Below, one piece after another: positions 45,390-52,883 of a stretch of DNA of 64,000 nucleotides; positions within the stretch are counted from its first letter, which is position 1; every line of letters starts with the position of its first letter. Under the pieces are notes generated by a model. It was not told where the DNA came from. It was given only the letters and a program-made list of their open reading frames with translations, and did no database searches. This DNA comes from Sphingomonadales bacterium (GTDB lineage: Bacteria > Pseudomonadota > Alphaproteobacteria > Sphingomonadales > Sphingomonadaceae), in the NCBI GenBank assembly GCA_017302615.1, contig JAFLDB010000005.1:62001-126000 (forward strand), in the 5' to 3' direction. Made by a program: the position numbers and the translations under genes.

Positions 45390-45906
45390 TGAAGCGGGAA
45401 ACCGCTGAAACGGAAAGGGAAAACAGACCGGAACGATCTGGCAGCAATGCCCGCAGCAGTGTCGGAAAACACGCCTCAGGATGACTTCGGTCTGAATCTG
45501 GCGAACCGCAGATGCAGCGAGCGGCAAGCCGTCAGCAGGCTGCTTCATCAGCGGCCGGAAAGGGCGGAAGGAAAGCGGCGCTTCACGCGTGGCAGAACGG
45601 AAGGCCCGGAACGGCAAGGCGGCGAAGTGGTCACGGAACCGCCAGGTGGAAGGGAAAGGCTCGAACGGCTTGCCGAACGCGCCGGAACCAACCGCCTGAC
45701 GGGACCCGGACGCCAGCAGCGGTGTACGGTCGATGAAAGCCGGTTCCTCACGGAACCACCGAGCAGCCAGAAGCGCGAAGGAACGGCCCGCAAGGACCGG
45801 AACGGAGCAGCAGAAGCGCTCTCTCGGGAATGGCGATCGCCCAAGTCGCCCGGAACCAGAGCAGGCGAGCGTGGGGCTGGTGGAAACACCGGCCCCATTT
45901 GCTTTT
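45390..45906 (+). ncRNA. Candidate long structured RNA with repeated GGA hairpins
   Basis: This 0.5-kb stretch between argG and rlmD has no believable protein in any frame. It contains 25 GGA triplets on the + strand, eight of them in GGAAC. Several sit in or at small hairpin loops: AGCGG-GAAA-CCGCT (45393-45406), CAGA...TCTG enclosing CCGGAACGA (45424-45440), and GTGT-CGGAAA-ACAC (45459-45472). Others are GGCA-GCAA-TGCC (45440-45451), ATCTG...CAGAT (45496-45513), GGCGG...CCGCC (45618-45643) and GGTTCC-TCAC-GGAACC (45742-45757). It ends in an 11-bp intrinsic terminator. Repeated GGA loops resemble the CsrB/RsmZ class of RNAs that sequester CsrA, but similarity of sequence is not claimed. The 5' end is uncertain. 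Confidence 0.5.
45872..45906 (+). terminator. Strong Rho-independent terminator
   Basis: TGGGGCTGGTG (45872-45882) pairs with CACCGGCCCCA (45887-45897), including one G-U pair, around a GAAA tetraloop. TTTGCTTTT follows. It points in the + direction and has no annotated + strand gene upstream closer than argG, 680 bases away, implying a non-coding transcript. Confidence 0.85.
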
Positions 45907-45981
45907 GGCCTCGGTCGTGATGTCCGATTACGCGTTTCCACCTCACGACACTTGCCGCAATCAATCAGGTCGGTCGCTGGA
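45907..45981. other. Spacer between terminator and rlmD
   Basis: Together with 45190-45389 this completes the 792-base gap between argG and rlmD. No coding sequence, repeat or clear promoter is seen in these 75 bases. Confidence 0.6.
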
Positions 45982-47223
45982 TCACCGGACGAACAAACTC
46001 GCCAGTTCCACATGCGTTGACCAGCGGAACTGGCCGACCGGGCGCAGTTCCTTCAACGCGAACCCGGCGTCCACCAGCAGCGCGGCATCGCGGGCCCAAC
46101 TGGAAGGGTTGCAACTGATATAGACCACGCGGGCAACGCTGCTGTCCGCGATCCGCTCCACCTGTTCGCGCGCGCCGGCGCGGGGCGGATCGAGCAGGAC
46201 GGCGGCGAAGCGGTTCAGTTCCTCGGCCAGCAGGGGGTTGCGGAACAGGTCGCGGTGCAGCGCGTGAACCGGCTTGCCGCTGACACCTGCCGCGGTCTTG
46301 CAGGCCAGGTGCGCATCGCGCGCGGCCTCGGCGGCGAGGACTTTCGTATCCGGCCCGGCCAGAGCGAAGGCAAAGGTGCCAAGGCCGGAAAACAGGTCCG
46401 CCACGGTGCCGCAGCCTGCCAGCCATTCCTTGGCTGCGGCAACCAGCGCAGCCTCGCCATCCTCGGTCGCCTGCAGGAAGCTGCCCGGCGGGAACGGCAC
46501 GGCCACGCCGGAGAGAGTGATCGTCACCGGCTCCGGCTCCCACACCGTGTCCGGTCCATAGCCGCTATCGAGCGTCAGCCGCGCGAGGCCGTGGTCACGG
46601 GCGAAATCGAGCATCGCCTCGGTCAGGGCCAGGCTTTCCGCGCTCAGCCCCTTGATGCCGAGATCGACGCCCTGATCGCACAGGGTCAGTTCGATATCGG
46701 CGGTCATCTTCGCATGGGCGTGCTTGCCCTTGGACTTGCCCTTGGACTGGCCCTGCCCCAGCGTGATCAGCAGCTTGCGCAGCGGCCCCAGCACCGCGAC
46801 CAGTTCCGGCCGCAGCACCGGGCATTCGGCCAGCTCGACCAGCCGGTGCGAGCGCGCCTCGCGGTAGCCGATCACCACCCTCCCCTGGCTGCTTTCCGCC
46901 CGCAGCGAGGCGCGGCGGCGGCTGCCCGGCGGGGACAGGTGCGGCGCGGCGATCTGCTCCGCCCCCAGTTCGTGCGCGGTCGAGGCATTGCTGACCCGCG
47001 CTTCGACAAAGTCCGCCAGAGTCTGTTCGTCGAGTTGCTGCAGCTGGCACCCGCCGCACTGGCCGAAATGGCGGCACACCGGGGCCACGTGGTGCGGCCC
47101 CCATTCCAGCGTGCCGTCCGCGCGCAGCAGGTCCCCCGGCGCGGCGCCCCAGGCGAACCGGCCAGAGGCGGTCACGCCATCGCCCTTGGCGGCAATGCGG
47201 ATGATTTCTTCAGCCTGGCTCAC
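45982..47223 (-). CDS. rlmD: 23S rRNA (uracil-5-)-methyltransferase, RlmD/RumA family
   Basis: This SAM-dependent enzyme makes 5-methyluridine in 23S rRNA (U1939 for RlmD). The 413-residue protein has a 4Fe-4S site in CRHFGQCGGCQLQQLD with a fourth Cys in AECPVL, the SAM motif VADLFSGLGTFAFALA, DPPRAGAREQ, and the catalytic Cys in YISCNPSSWARD. A TRAM domain is abbreviated. The start is GTG 47223, overlapping the nnrD stop by 4 bases (GTGA). A Gln/Lys/Gly insertion (GQGQSKGKSKGKHAHA) near residue 165 is unusual. Assignment between RlmD and RlmC/TrmA relatives is by overall pattern. Confidence 0.87.
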   Translation of the reverse strand: MSQAEEIIRIAAKGDGVTASGRFAWGAAPGDLLRADGTLEWGPHHVAPVCRHFGQCGGCQLQQLDEQTLADFVEARVSNASTAHELGAEQIAAPHLSPPGSRRRASLRAESSQGRVVIGYREARSHRLVELAECPVLRPELVAVLGPLRKLLITLGQGQSKGKSKGKHAHAKMTADIELTLCDQGVDLGIKGLSAESLALTEAMLDFARDHGLARLTLDSGYGPDTVWEPEPVTITLSGVAVPFPPGSFLQATEDGEAALVAAAKEWLAGCGTVADLFSGLGTFAFALAGPDTKVLAAEAARDAHLACKTAAGVSGKPVHALHRDLFRNPLLAEELNRFAAVLLDPPRAGAREQVERIADSSVARVVYISCNPSSWARDAALLVDAGFALKELRPVGQFRWSTHVELASLFVR

Positions 47224-48620
47224 AGGCAGGCCGCGTAGGCGCTCCGCACGCAATCGGCAAGCTGCCCCGCGCTGAAGGCAGGCCCGGCCAGCCGCGCAGC
47301 CTCGCTGTGCAGCCACAGGCCCTGGCACGCTGCCTCGAACACTTCCGTGCCGCAGGCCAGGCGGCTGGCGATGATCCCCGCCAGCACATCGCCAGTCCCG
47401 GCGGCCGAGAGCCAGCTCGGGCCGCGCGGAGCATAGGCCACCCGGCCATCGGGCGCGGCGACCGCGCTGTCCGGCCCCTTGGCCAGCACAACCATGTTCG
47501 CCGCCCGGGCCAGCGCCATTGCCCGCTCCACCTTGCCGCCGGAACCATCCAGGGCAAAGCTGCGCTCCAGGCTGAACAGTTCGCCATCGTGCGGCGTGGC
47601 GATCACCGGCGCGCGATGTTCGCCCAGGCTGCGCGGGCCAAGCAGAACCAGCGCATCGGCATCGAGCACCATCGGTCGCTGTTCGGAAAGCGCCACCGCC
47701 AGCGCTTCCCGCGCTGCGCCATCCCGGCCCAGCCCCGGCCCGATCAGCAGCGCGGCAATCCGCTTGTCGAGCAGAGCTTCTGCCAGCGGCGCCGGGTCAG
47801 CCACCAGATCGGCCTGCATTGCTGCCGGAGCATGGCCAAAGAGCTTCACGTAGCCCGCCCCTGCCCCCTGCGCGGCCCGGGCGGACAGCAGGGCTGCCCC
47901 CGGCATGGCCCCGCCAACCACGCCCAGCAGACCGCGGGTATATTTGTGCGCATCGGCCGCCGGGGCTGAAAGATGCGGTCGGCCGATCGCCCGTGCCGCG
48001 CCGTCGACCGGGCCGACACCGATCTCCACCAGCCGGACCGCGCCCATCGTCGCAGCAGCCGGCATCAGGAAATGCGCCGGCTTCCACGCCCCCAGCGCCA
48101 CCACGAGGTCCCAATCGGGCAGGCCCGGATTGAGTGGCAAGCCAAGGTCGCTCTCGATCCCGCTCGGCAAGTCGATCGCCACGCGCCTGGCATGCGATCC
48201 GGCCAGCCGCGCCAGCAGGGCGGCATCATTTCCGCTGAGGGAGCGGGTCAGCCCGGTGCCGAACAGGCAATCGACGAAGACTTCGCCGTGCCGTTCAGCG
48301 TCGCGCCCCAGCACCGGCCCGCCATAGGCCGCGCGGGCATTTCTCGCTGCATCGGTGGCAGGCTCGGCCGCCATGACCACCGCCACATCACCGCCACGCT
48401 GGCGGATGGCTTCGGCAATCACCCAGCCATCGCCGCCGTTGTTGCCGGGGCCGGTCAGGACAGTCACAGAACGGCCGCCCGCGATCCGCCAGACCCATTC
48501 CGCCGCGCCGCGCCCGGCGCGCTGCATCAGCTCATCAACGCCGGTGCCGGCCGCGATCAACGCCTGCTCCGCCGCGCGCATCTGCGCCGCGGTCAGGACC
48601 TGATCACTTGGGCGCGGCAT
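47220..48620 (-). CDS. nnrD: Bifunctional NAD(P)H-hydrate epimerase / ADP-dependent dehydratase
   Basis: This metabolite-repair enzyme restores damaged NAD(P)HX. The N-terminal epimerase (YjeF_N, NnrE-like) domain spans about residues 1-205, with AEQALIAAGTGVDELMQRAG, TGPGNNGGDGWVIAEAIRQR and VDCLFGTGLTR. The C-terminal ribokinase-like dehydratase domain has KYTRGLLGVVGGAMPGAALL, VLDADAL, ATPHDGELFSLER and the ATP/ADP site AGTGDVLAGIIASRLA. The start at 48620 (MPRPSDQV) gives 466 residues and overlaps the lipoprotein gene by 17 bases. It is coupled to rlmD. Confidence 0.93.
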   Translation of the reverse strand: MPRPSDQVLTAAQMRAAEQALIAAGTGVDELMQRAGRGAAEWVWRIAGGRSVTVLTGPGNNGGDGWVIAEAIRQRGGDVAVVMAAEPATDAARNARAAYGGPVLGRDAERHGEVFVDCLFGTGLTRSLSGNDAALLARLAGSHARRVAIDLPSGIESDLGLPLNPGLPDWDLVVALGAWKPAHFLMPAAATMGAVRLVEIGVGPVDGAARAIGRPHLSAPAADAHKYTRGLLGVVGGAMPGAALLSARAAQGAGAGYVKLFGHAPAAMQADLVADPAPLAEALLDKRIAALLIGPGLGRDGAAREALAVALSEQRPMVLDADALVLLGPRSLGEHRAPVIATPHDGELFSLERSFALDGSGGKVERAMALARAANMVVLAKGPDSAVAAPDGRVAYAPRGPSWLSAAGTGDVLAGIIASRLACGTEVFEAACQGLWLHSEAARLAGPAFSAGQLADCVRSAYAACL

Positions 48621-48966
48621 TGCCTGCGGCCGGGGGATTAGCGGGAATGACATAGCGATCATCGCCCAGGATCACTTCATAGCGATCGCCCTTCAGCGCC
48701 GACTGACTCTGGTCGGCACCATCGGCGGCGAGCAGGTTCTGTCCGTCCTGGCTCACTTCCAGCCGCCGGAACCCGCCATCGGGATGGCGCACGACGATGA
48801 CCTTGGCGCCATCCACCGTGGAGCGTTCAACCCGGCACTGGTCGACAAACTGCTGGGATCCGGCCAGCGCGCAGAACACCGGCTCGCCTTCGGGGAGCGG
48901 CTCACCGCCTTCTCCGCCCGTACAGGCGGAAAGCAGCAGGAAGCCACAGGCAAGCCAGCCGCGCAT
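48604..48966 (-). CDS. Small lipoprotein, 120 aa
   Basis: The signal sequence [20 protein letters not shown] contains a lipobox (LLSAC), so it is a predicted lipoprotein. The mature part has CALAGSQQFVDQCRVERST, VIVVRHPDGGFRRLEV and ILGDDRYVIPANPP. Two Cys may form a disulfide. I do not know its function. It starts 1 base inside the ilvD stop (TGATG) and overlaps nnrD, so it belongs to the ilvD-lipoprotein-nnrD-rlmD run. Confidence 0.78.
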   Translation of the reverse strand: MRGWLACGFLLLSACTGGEGGEPLPEGEPVFCALAGSQQFVDQCRVERSTVDGAKVIVVRHPDGGFRRLEVSQDGQNLLAADGADQSQSALKGDRYEVILGDDRYVIPANPPAAGNAAPK

Positions 48967-50819
48967 CAGGAAGGCTTGCGCAGAACTTGCGAGACGTCGC
49001 GCACCGCCCCGCGCGCCGCGCTGGTGGTCATCGCGGCATAGGCCTGCAGCGCGGGCGACACCTTGCGGGGGCGCTCCTTGCCCGGGTGCCAGCCCTTCGC
49101 ATCCTGCGCGGCGCGGCGGCGGGCCAGTTCATCATCGCTGACGGCCAGATTGATCGTCCGGTTCGGGATGTCGATCTCGATCGTGTCGCCGGTTTCGACC
49201 AGTCCGATCGCGCCGCCCTCGGCCGCTTCGGGCGAGGCATGGCCGATCGACAGGCCCGAGGTGCCGCCGGAAAAGCGCCCGTCGGTCAGCAGCGCACAGG
49301 CCGCGCCCAGCCCCTTCGACTTGAGGTAGCTGGTCGGATAGAGCATTTCCTGCATGCCGGGGCCGCCCTTCGGCCCTTCATAGCGGATCACCACCACGTC
49401 CCCAGCCACCACCTGCCCGGTCAGAATCGCGGTAACGGCGGCGTCCTGGCTCTCATAGACCTTGGCCGGACCGGTGAACTTCAGGATGCTTTCATCCACC
49501 CCGGCGGTTTTCACGATGCAGCCATCGAGCGCGATGTTGCCATAGAGCACGGCCAGCCCGCCATCCTGGCTGAAGGCGTGCTCCTTGGACCGGATCACGC
49601 CGGTCTCGCGGTCCTTGTCCAGCTCCTTCCAGCGCCGGTCCTGGCTGAAGGCAACCTGGGTCGGCACGCCGCCCGGCGCGGCCTTGTAAAAGTGCTCAAC
49701 CGCCGGATCGCTGGTGCGGGCGATGTCCCACTGGTTCAGCGCATCGCCCATGGTCTTGCTGTGGACGGTCGGCAGGTGGGTGTGGAGCAGACCGGCACGG
49801 TCGAGCTCACCCAGGATCGCCATGATCCCGCCGGCGCGGTGAACGTCTTCCATGTGGACGTCGCTCTTGGCCGGGGCAACCTTGGACAGGCACGGCACCT
49901 TGCGGCTCAGCCGGTCGATATCCTTCATGGTGAAGTCCAGCCCGGCCTCGTGAGCAGCGGCCAGCAGGTGCAGCACCGTGTTGGTCGATCCGCCCATCGC
50001 GATATCGAGCGCGACGGCGTTTTCGAACGCCTCGAAGCTGCCGATCGAACGCGGCAGAACGCTTTCGTCCTCGTCCTCGTAGTAACGCTTGCAAAGCTCC
50101 ACCGCGAGGCGACCGGCCTTCAGGAACAGCGCCTTGCGATCGGCATGGGTCGCCAGGACCGAGCCGTTGCCGGGCAGCGACAGGCCCAGCGCCTCGGTCA
50201 GGCAGTTCATCGAATTGGCCGTGAACATGCCGGAGCAGGACCCGCAGGTCGGGCAGGCGCTGCGCTCAATCTCCTGCACTTCCGCGTCGGAATAGCTGTC
50301 ATCGGCGGCGGCGACCATGGCATCGACCAGATCGAGCGCCACTTCCTTGCCGCGCAGTACCACCTTGCCGGCCTCCATCGGCCCGCCGGAAACGAACACG
50401 ACCGGAATGTTGATCCGCATCGCCGCCATCAGCATGCCCGGCGTGATCTTGTCGCAGTTGGAAATGCAGACCATCGCATCGGCGCAGTGCGCATTGATCA
50501 TGTATTCGACGCTATCGGCAATCAGATCGCGGCTGGGCAGCGAATAGAGCATCCCGTCATGACCCATGGCGATCCCGTCATCGACCGCGATGGTGTTGAA
50601 TTCCTTGGCAACGCCGCCCGCCGCCTCAATCTCGCGCGCGACCATCTGGCCCAGGTCCTTGAGGTGCACGTGGCCCGGCACGAACTGGGTGAAGGAGTTG
50701 ACCACGGCAATGATCGGCTTGCCGAAATCGCTGTCCTTCATCCCCGTCGCCCGCCACAGCCCGCGCGCGCCGGCCATGTTGCGGCCATGGGTGGAAGTGC
50801 GGGAACGGTAGGCGGGCAT
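48966..50819 (-). CDS. ilvD: Dihydroxy-acid dehydratase
   Basis: IlvD dehydrates 2,3-dihydroxy acids in isoleucine/valine synthesis using an Fe-S cluster. The 617-residue protein has the cluster cysteines in [13 protein letters not shown] and [19 protein letters not shown], plus [32 protein letters not shown] and the N-terminal [20 protein letters not shown]. This is the long E. coli-like type, probably carrying a 4Fe-4S cluster. No attenuator-like leader was found. Confidence 0.97.
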   Translation of the reverse strand: MPAYRSRTSTHGRNMAGARGLWRATGMKDSDFGKPIIAVVNSFTQFVPGHVHLKDLGQMVAREIEAAGGVAKEFNTIAVDDGIAMGHDGMLYSLPSRDLIADSVEYMINAHCADAMVCISNCDKITPGMLMAAMRINIPVVFVSGGPMEAGKVVLRGKEVALDLVDAMVAAADDSYSDAEVQEIERSACPTCGSCSGMFTANSMNCLTEALGLSLPGNGSVLATHADRKALFLKAGRLAVELCKRYYEDEDESVLPRSIGSFEAFENAVALDIAMGGSTNTVLHLLAAAHEAGLDFTMKDIDRLSRKVPCLSKVAPAKSDVHMEDVHRAGGIMAILGELDRAGLLHTHLPTVHSKTMGDALNQWDIARTSDPAVEHFYKAAPGGVPTQVAFSQDRRWKELDKDRETGVIRSKEHAFSQDGGLAVLYGNIALDGCIVKTAGVDESILKFTGPAKVYESQDAAVTAILTGQVVAGDVVVIRYEGPKGGPGMQEMLYPTSYLKSKGLGAACALLTDGRFSGGTSGLSIGHASPEAAEGGAIGLVETGDTIEIDIPNRTINLAVSDDELARRRAAQDAKGWHPGKERPRKVSPALQAYAAMTTSAARGAVRDVSQVLRKPS

Positions 50820-50865
50820 GATAACGATCTTTCGCGATGGGGGACTTTCGCGCAGCCCTACACGC

Positions 50866-51597
50866 CTAATCCCCCAGCTTCAACGCCACTTCGTTACCAA
50901 TCCGCGCGAGCCGCTCGGCCCAGGCTGCCTGCCCGGCGGGATCGCCGATCTGGTCCTGCCGGATCTCGATACCGAGGTAGGGCCGGCCATCGGCTTCGGC
51001 ATGGCGGTCCATGGTGTAGTTGAGCAGCTTGCCCGAGTATGGCTGCTGATCGCCCACCACCAGCCCTTCGGCTTCGAGCAGAGGAATGGCGATCCGGGCG
51101 GCGCGGTCGTCCTCATTATACAGCACACCCACCTGCCACGGGCGCGGCTGGTGACTGGTGGCAAGCTGCGGCGTGAAGCTGTGGAGCGAGAGCAGCAGCG
51201 CGGGCGGCGCACTGTTCAGCAGTTCGCCAAGCGCGGCGTGATAGGGCGCGTGGAACCGGGCCAGCCGGGCCAGATGCGCTTCGTGGTTGATCGCGTTGCC
51301 GGGGATGGCATGGCCGTCGCTGGCAATCGGAATCACCGCGGGCGCGTGCGGATCGCGGTTCAGATCGCAGACCAGCCGGCTGATGTTGCCCTGAAAGGCG
51401 GCGATGCCCGCGCGCTCTGCCATTAGCGCGCCGACTTCGGCCACGCCGATGTCGATCGCGACGTGCTGGGTCAGCAGCGCGGGATCGATCCCGAGGTCGA
51501 TATCCCCCGGCACCCGGGCCGAAGCGTGATCCGACACCACCAGGATCCCGCCAAATCGCGGCGTGCCGATCAGGCGGAAGGCTTCATGCGGCCTCAT
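50866..51597 (-). CDS. N-formylglutamate amidohydrolase family protein (second copy)
   Basis: The 243-residue protein shows [44 protein letters not shown] and [11 protein letters not shown], the conserved blocks of this zinc-hydrolase-like family, and is shorter than the copy at 14740. It may act on formyl- or other acyl-amino acids. The start at 51597 overlaps the ispE stop by 4 bases (ATGA), so the two are coupled. No histidine-degradation genes are present. Confidence 0.85.
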   Translation of the reverse strand: MRPHEAFRLIGTPRFGGILVVSDHASARVPGDIDLGIDPALLTQHVAIDIGVAEVGALMAERAGIAAFQGNISRLVCDLNRDPHAPAVIPIASDGHAIPGNAINHEAHLARLARFHAPYHAALGELLNSAPPALLLSLHSFTPQLATSHQPRPWQVGVLYNEDDRAARIAIPLLEAEGLVVGDQQPYSGKLLNYTMDRHAEADGRPYLGIEIRQDQIGDPAGQAAWAERLARIGNEVALKLGD

Positions 51598-52391
51598 CGC
51601 AAGGCCCCCGCAAGTGTCCACCAGGCGGCGGGCATCGCGGCCTGCGCCGCATCGCGGGCGGCTGGGCTGTCATAAAGGGCAAAGCAGGTCGCGCCCGATC
51701 CGGACATGCGGGCGATCACCGGCCCGGTTTCGCGCAGGGCCGCCAGCACGTCTCCGATCACCGGACATAGCGCCAGCGCCGGGGCTTCCAGATCGTTGCG
51801 CCCTTCCAGCGTGATGGTGCGCAGATCGCCCGTGGGCAGCGGCCCGCGATCCACTCCGTCCCAGGCCTTGAATACCGGCCCGGTGCTGAGCGGAACGCAC
51901 GGGTTGACCAGCAGGACGGGCATCCCGGCCAGATCGTTATAGACCGGCTCCAACTCGGTCCCCGTCCCCAGCCCGATGCAGGCGCACGACAGGACGCATG
52001 CCGGAACATCAGCGCCCAGCCTGGCCGCGCGGGCGTGCCAGTCATCGGGCAGACCCTGGCTACGCTCGACCAGCCGGAACAGCGCCCCGGCATCGGCCGA
52101 ACCGCCGCCAAGGCCAGCGGCAACCGGCAGGTTCTTCTCCAGCGTCACCGCCCAGCCCTGCGGCCGGGGCAAGGCGGTGAGCGCCTGCATCACGATATTG
52201 TCGAAGGGATTATCCAGCGCGCCGGCAAATTCGCCAACCGTTCGCAGGCTGTCCCGCTCGGCCGGGGCAACGCTCAGCACATCGCCGGCATCGACGAAGG
52301 CGAACAGCGTTTCCAGCTCATGGTAGCCATCCTCGCGCCGCCGCCGAACATGCAGCGCGAGGTTGATCTTGGCAAAGGCGGTTTCGATCAT
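51594..52391 (-). CDS. ispE: 4-diphosphocytidyl-2-C-methyl-D-erythritol kinase
   Basis: IspE phosphorylates CDP-methylerythritol in the MEP isoprenoid pathway. This 265-residue GHMP kinase has FAKINLALHV, the ATP-binding PVAAGLGGGSADAGALFRL and C-terminal VIARMSGSGATCFAL. The start ATG 52391 overlaps the DUF559 stop by 4 bases. Its ribosome binding site GGGGAGGAA lies inside the left palindromic repeat of the DUF559 cassette, so translation now depends on that repeat. Confidence 0.95.
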   Translation of the reverse strand: MIETAFAKINLALHVRRRREDGYHELETLFAFVDAGDVLSVAPAERDSLRTVGEFAGALDNPFDNIVMQALTALPRPQGWAVTLEKNLPVAAGLGGGSADAGALFRLVERSQGLPDDWHARAARLGADVPACVLSCACIGLGTGTELEPVYNDLAGMPVLLVNPCVPLSTGPVFKAWDGVDRGPLPTGDLRTITLEGRNDLEAPALALCPVIGDVLAALRETGPVIARMSGSGATCFALYDSPAARDAAQAAMPAAWWTLAGALR

Positions 52392-52822
52392 GCTTCCTCC
52401 CCGGCACGGGGAGGGGGACCATCCGCAGGATGGTGGAGGGGCACGGGCGAGTCTTCCGAACATCTCCGAAAACGCATGTCGCAGATTTCAACCAACCGCA
52501 CGACCACAGCGTTCAAATTCTCCAAAACGGCCTTGGCCGGAATTCTGGTGGTCGCGATGCGCTGCGAACGGAGAAAATGCGAACGCGCCGCATCGGCCTT
52601 GGCAGCGCGGATGGAATTATGCGCAAAACCATCAACTTCAACCGCCAACTTCACTGCCGCGCAACAAAAGTCCAACACGTACACTCCGGCCGGATGCTGC
52701 CGCCGGAACTTGAAACCGCCGGGGCGCTTGCGAAGTTCGCGCCAGAGCAGACCCTCTGGCAACGACATTTCGCTGCGAAGCTTGCGGGCCCGTTTCACGA
52801 CCTCGCGAGGTCCGTTGATCAC
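52388..52822 (-). CDS. DUF559 domain (endonuclease-like) protein
   Basis: The 144-residue protein belongs to DUF559, related to very-short-patch and restriction-like nucleases: KRARKLRSEMSLPEGLLWRE, GFKFRRQHPAGVYVLDFCCA, LAVEVDGFAHNS and FLRSQRIATTRIPAKAVLEN. The acidic residues in VLDF and VEVDG would be in the PD-(D/E)xK-like site. The start is GTG. The last about 20 residues (SPVPLHHPADGPPPRAGEEA) are encoded by the left flanking repeat, so they are an accident of insertion. It lies between etfQO and ispE. Confidence 0.82.
   Translation of the reverse strand: MINGPREVVKRARKLRSEMSLPEGLLWRELRKRPGGFKFRRQHPAGVYVLDFCCAAVKLAVEVDGFAHNSIRAAKADAARSHFLRSQRIATTRIPAKAVLENLNAVVVRLVEICDMRFRRCSEDSPVPLHHPADGPPPRAGEEA
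52394..52445. repeat. Left inverted copy of a 50-bp double-hairpin repeat
   Basis: This copy reads as CCTCCCCGGCACGGGGAGG followed by ACCATCCGCAGGATGGT and GGAGGGGCACG, two palindromes in tandem. Its reverse complement matches the right copy at 52826-52874 in all arms, differing mainly in the hairpin loops. It encodes the tail of the DUF559 protein and carries the ispE ribosome binding site. Confidence 0.85.
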
Positions 52823-52825
52823 GCG

Positions 52826-52874
52826 CGTGCCCCTCCACCAGCTTCGCTGGTCCCCCTCCCCTGAAGGGGAGGAA
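52826..52874. repeat. Right inverted copy of the 50-bp double-hairpin repeat
   Basis: CGTGCCCCTCC, then ACCAGCTTCGCTGGT, then CCCCTCCCCTGAAGGGGAGG: the same arms as the left copy but inverted. It begins 4 bases upstream of the DUF559 GTG and ends 9 bases before the ETF-QO stop, so it may also terminate etfQO transcription. Together the copies bracket the DUF559 gene as a cassette. Confidence 0.85.
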
Positions 52875-52883
52875 GAACCAACC

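Noticed and set aside
45390..45906. RNase P RNA or tmRNA
   Set aside because: The diagnostic conserved cores of these RNAs were not recognised.
45360..46013. 217-codon minus-strand and 157-codon + strand frames in the argG-rlmD gap
   Set aside because: Low-complexity Arg/Pro/Ser sequences without domain, start signal or codon pattern; the region reads better as structured RNA.
48987..51023. 678-codon open frame on the + strand
   Set aside because: Antisense to ilvD, which is intact and well supported.
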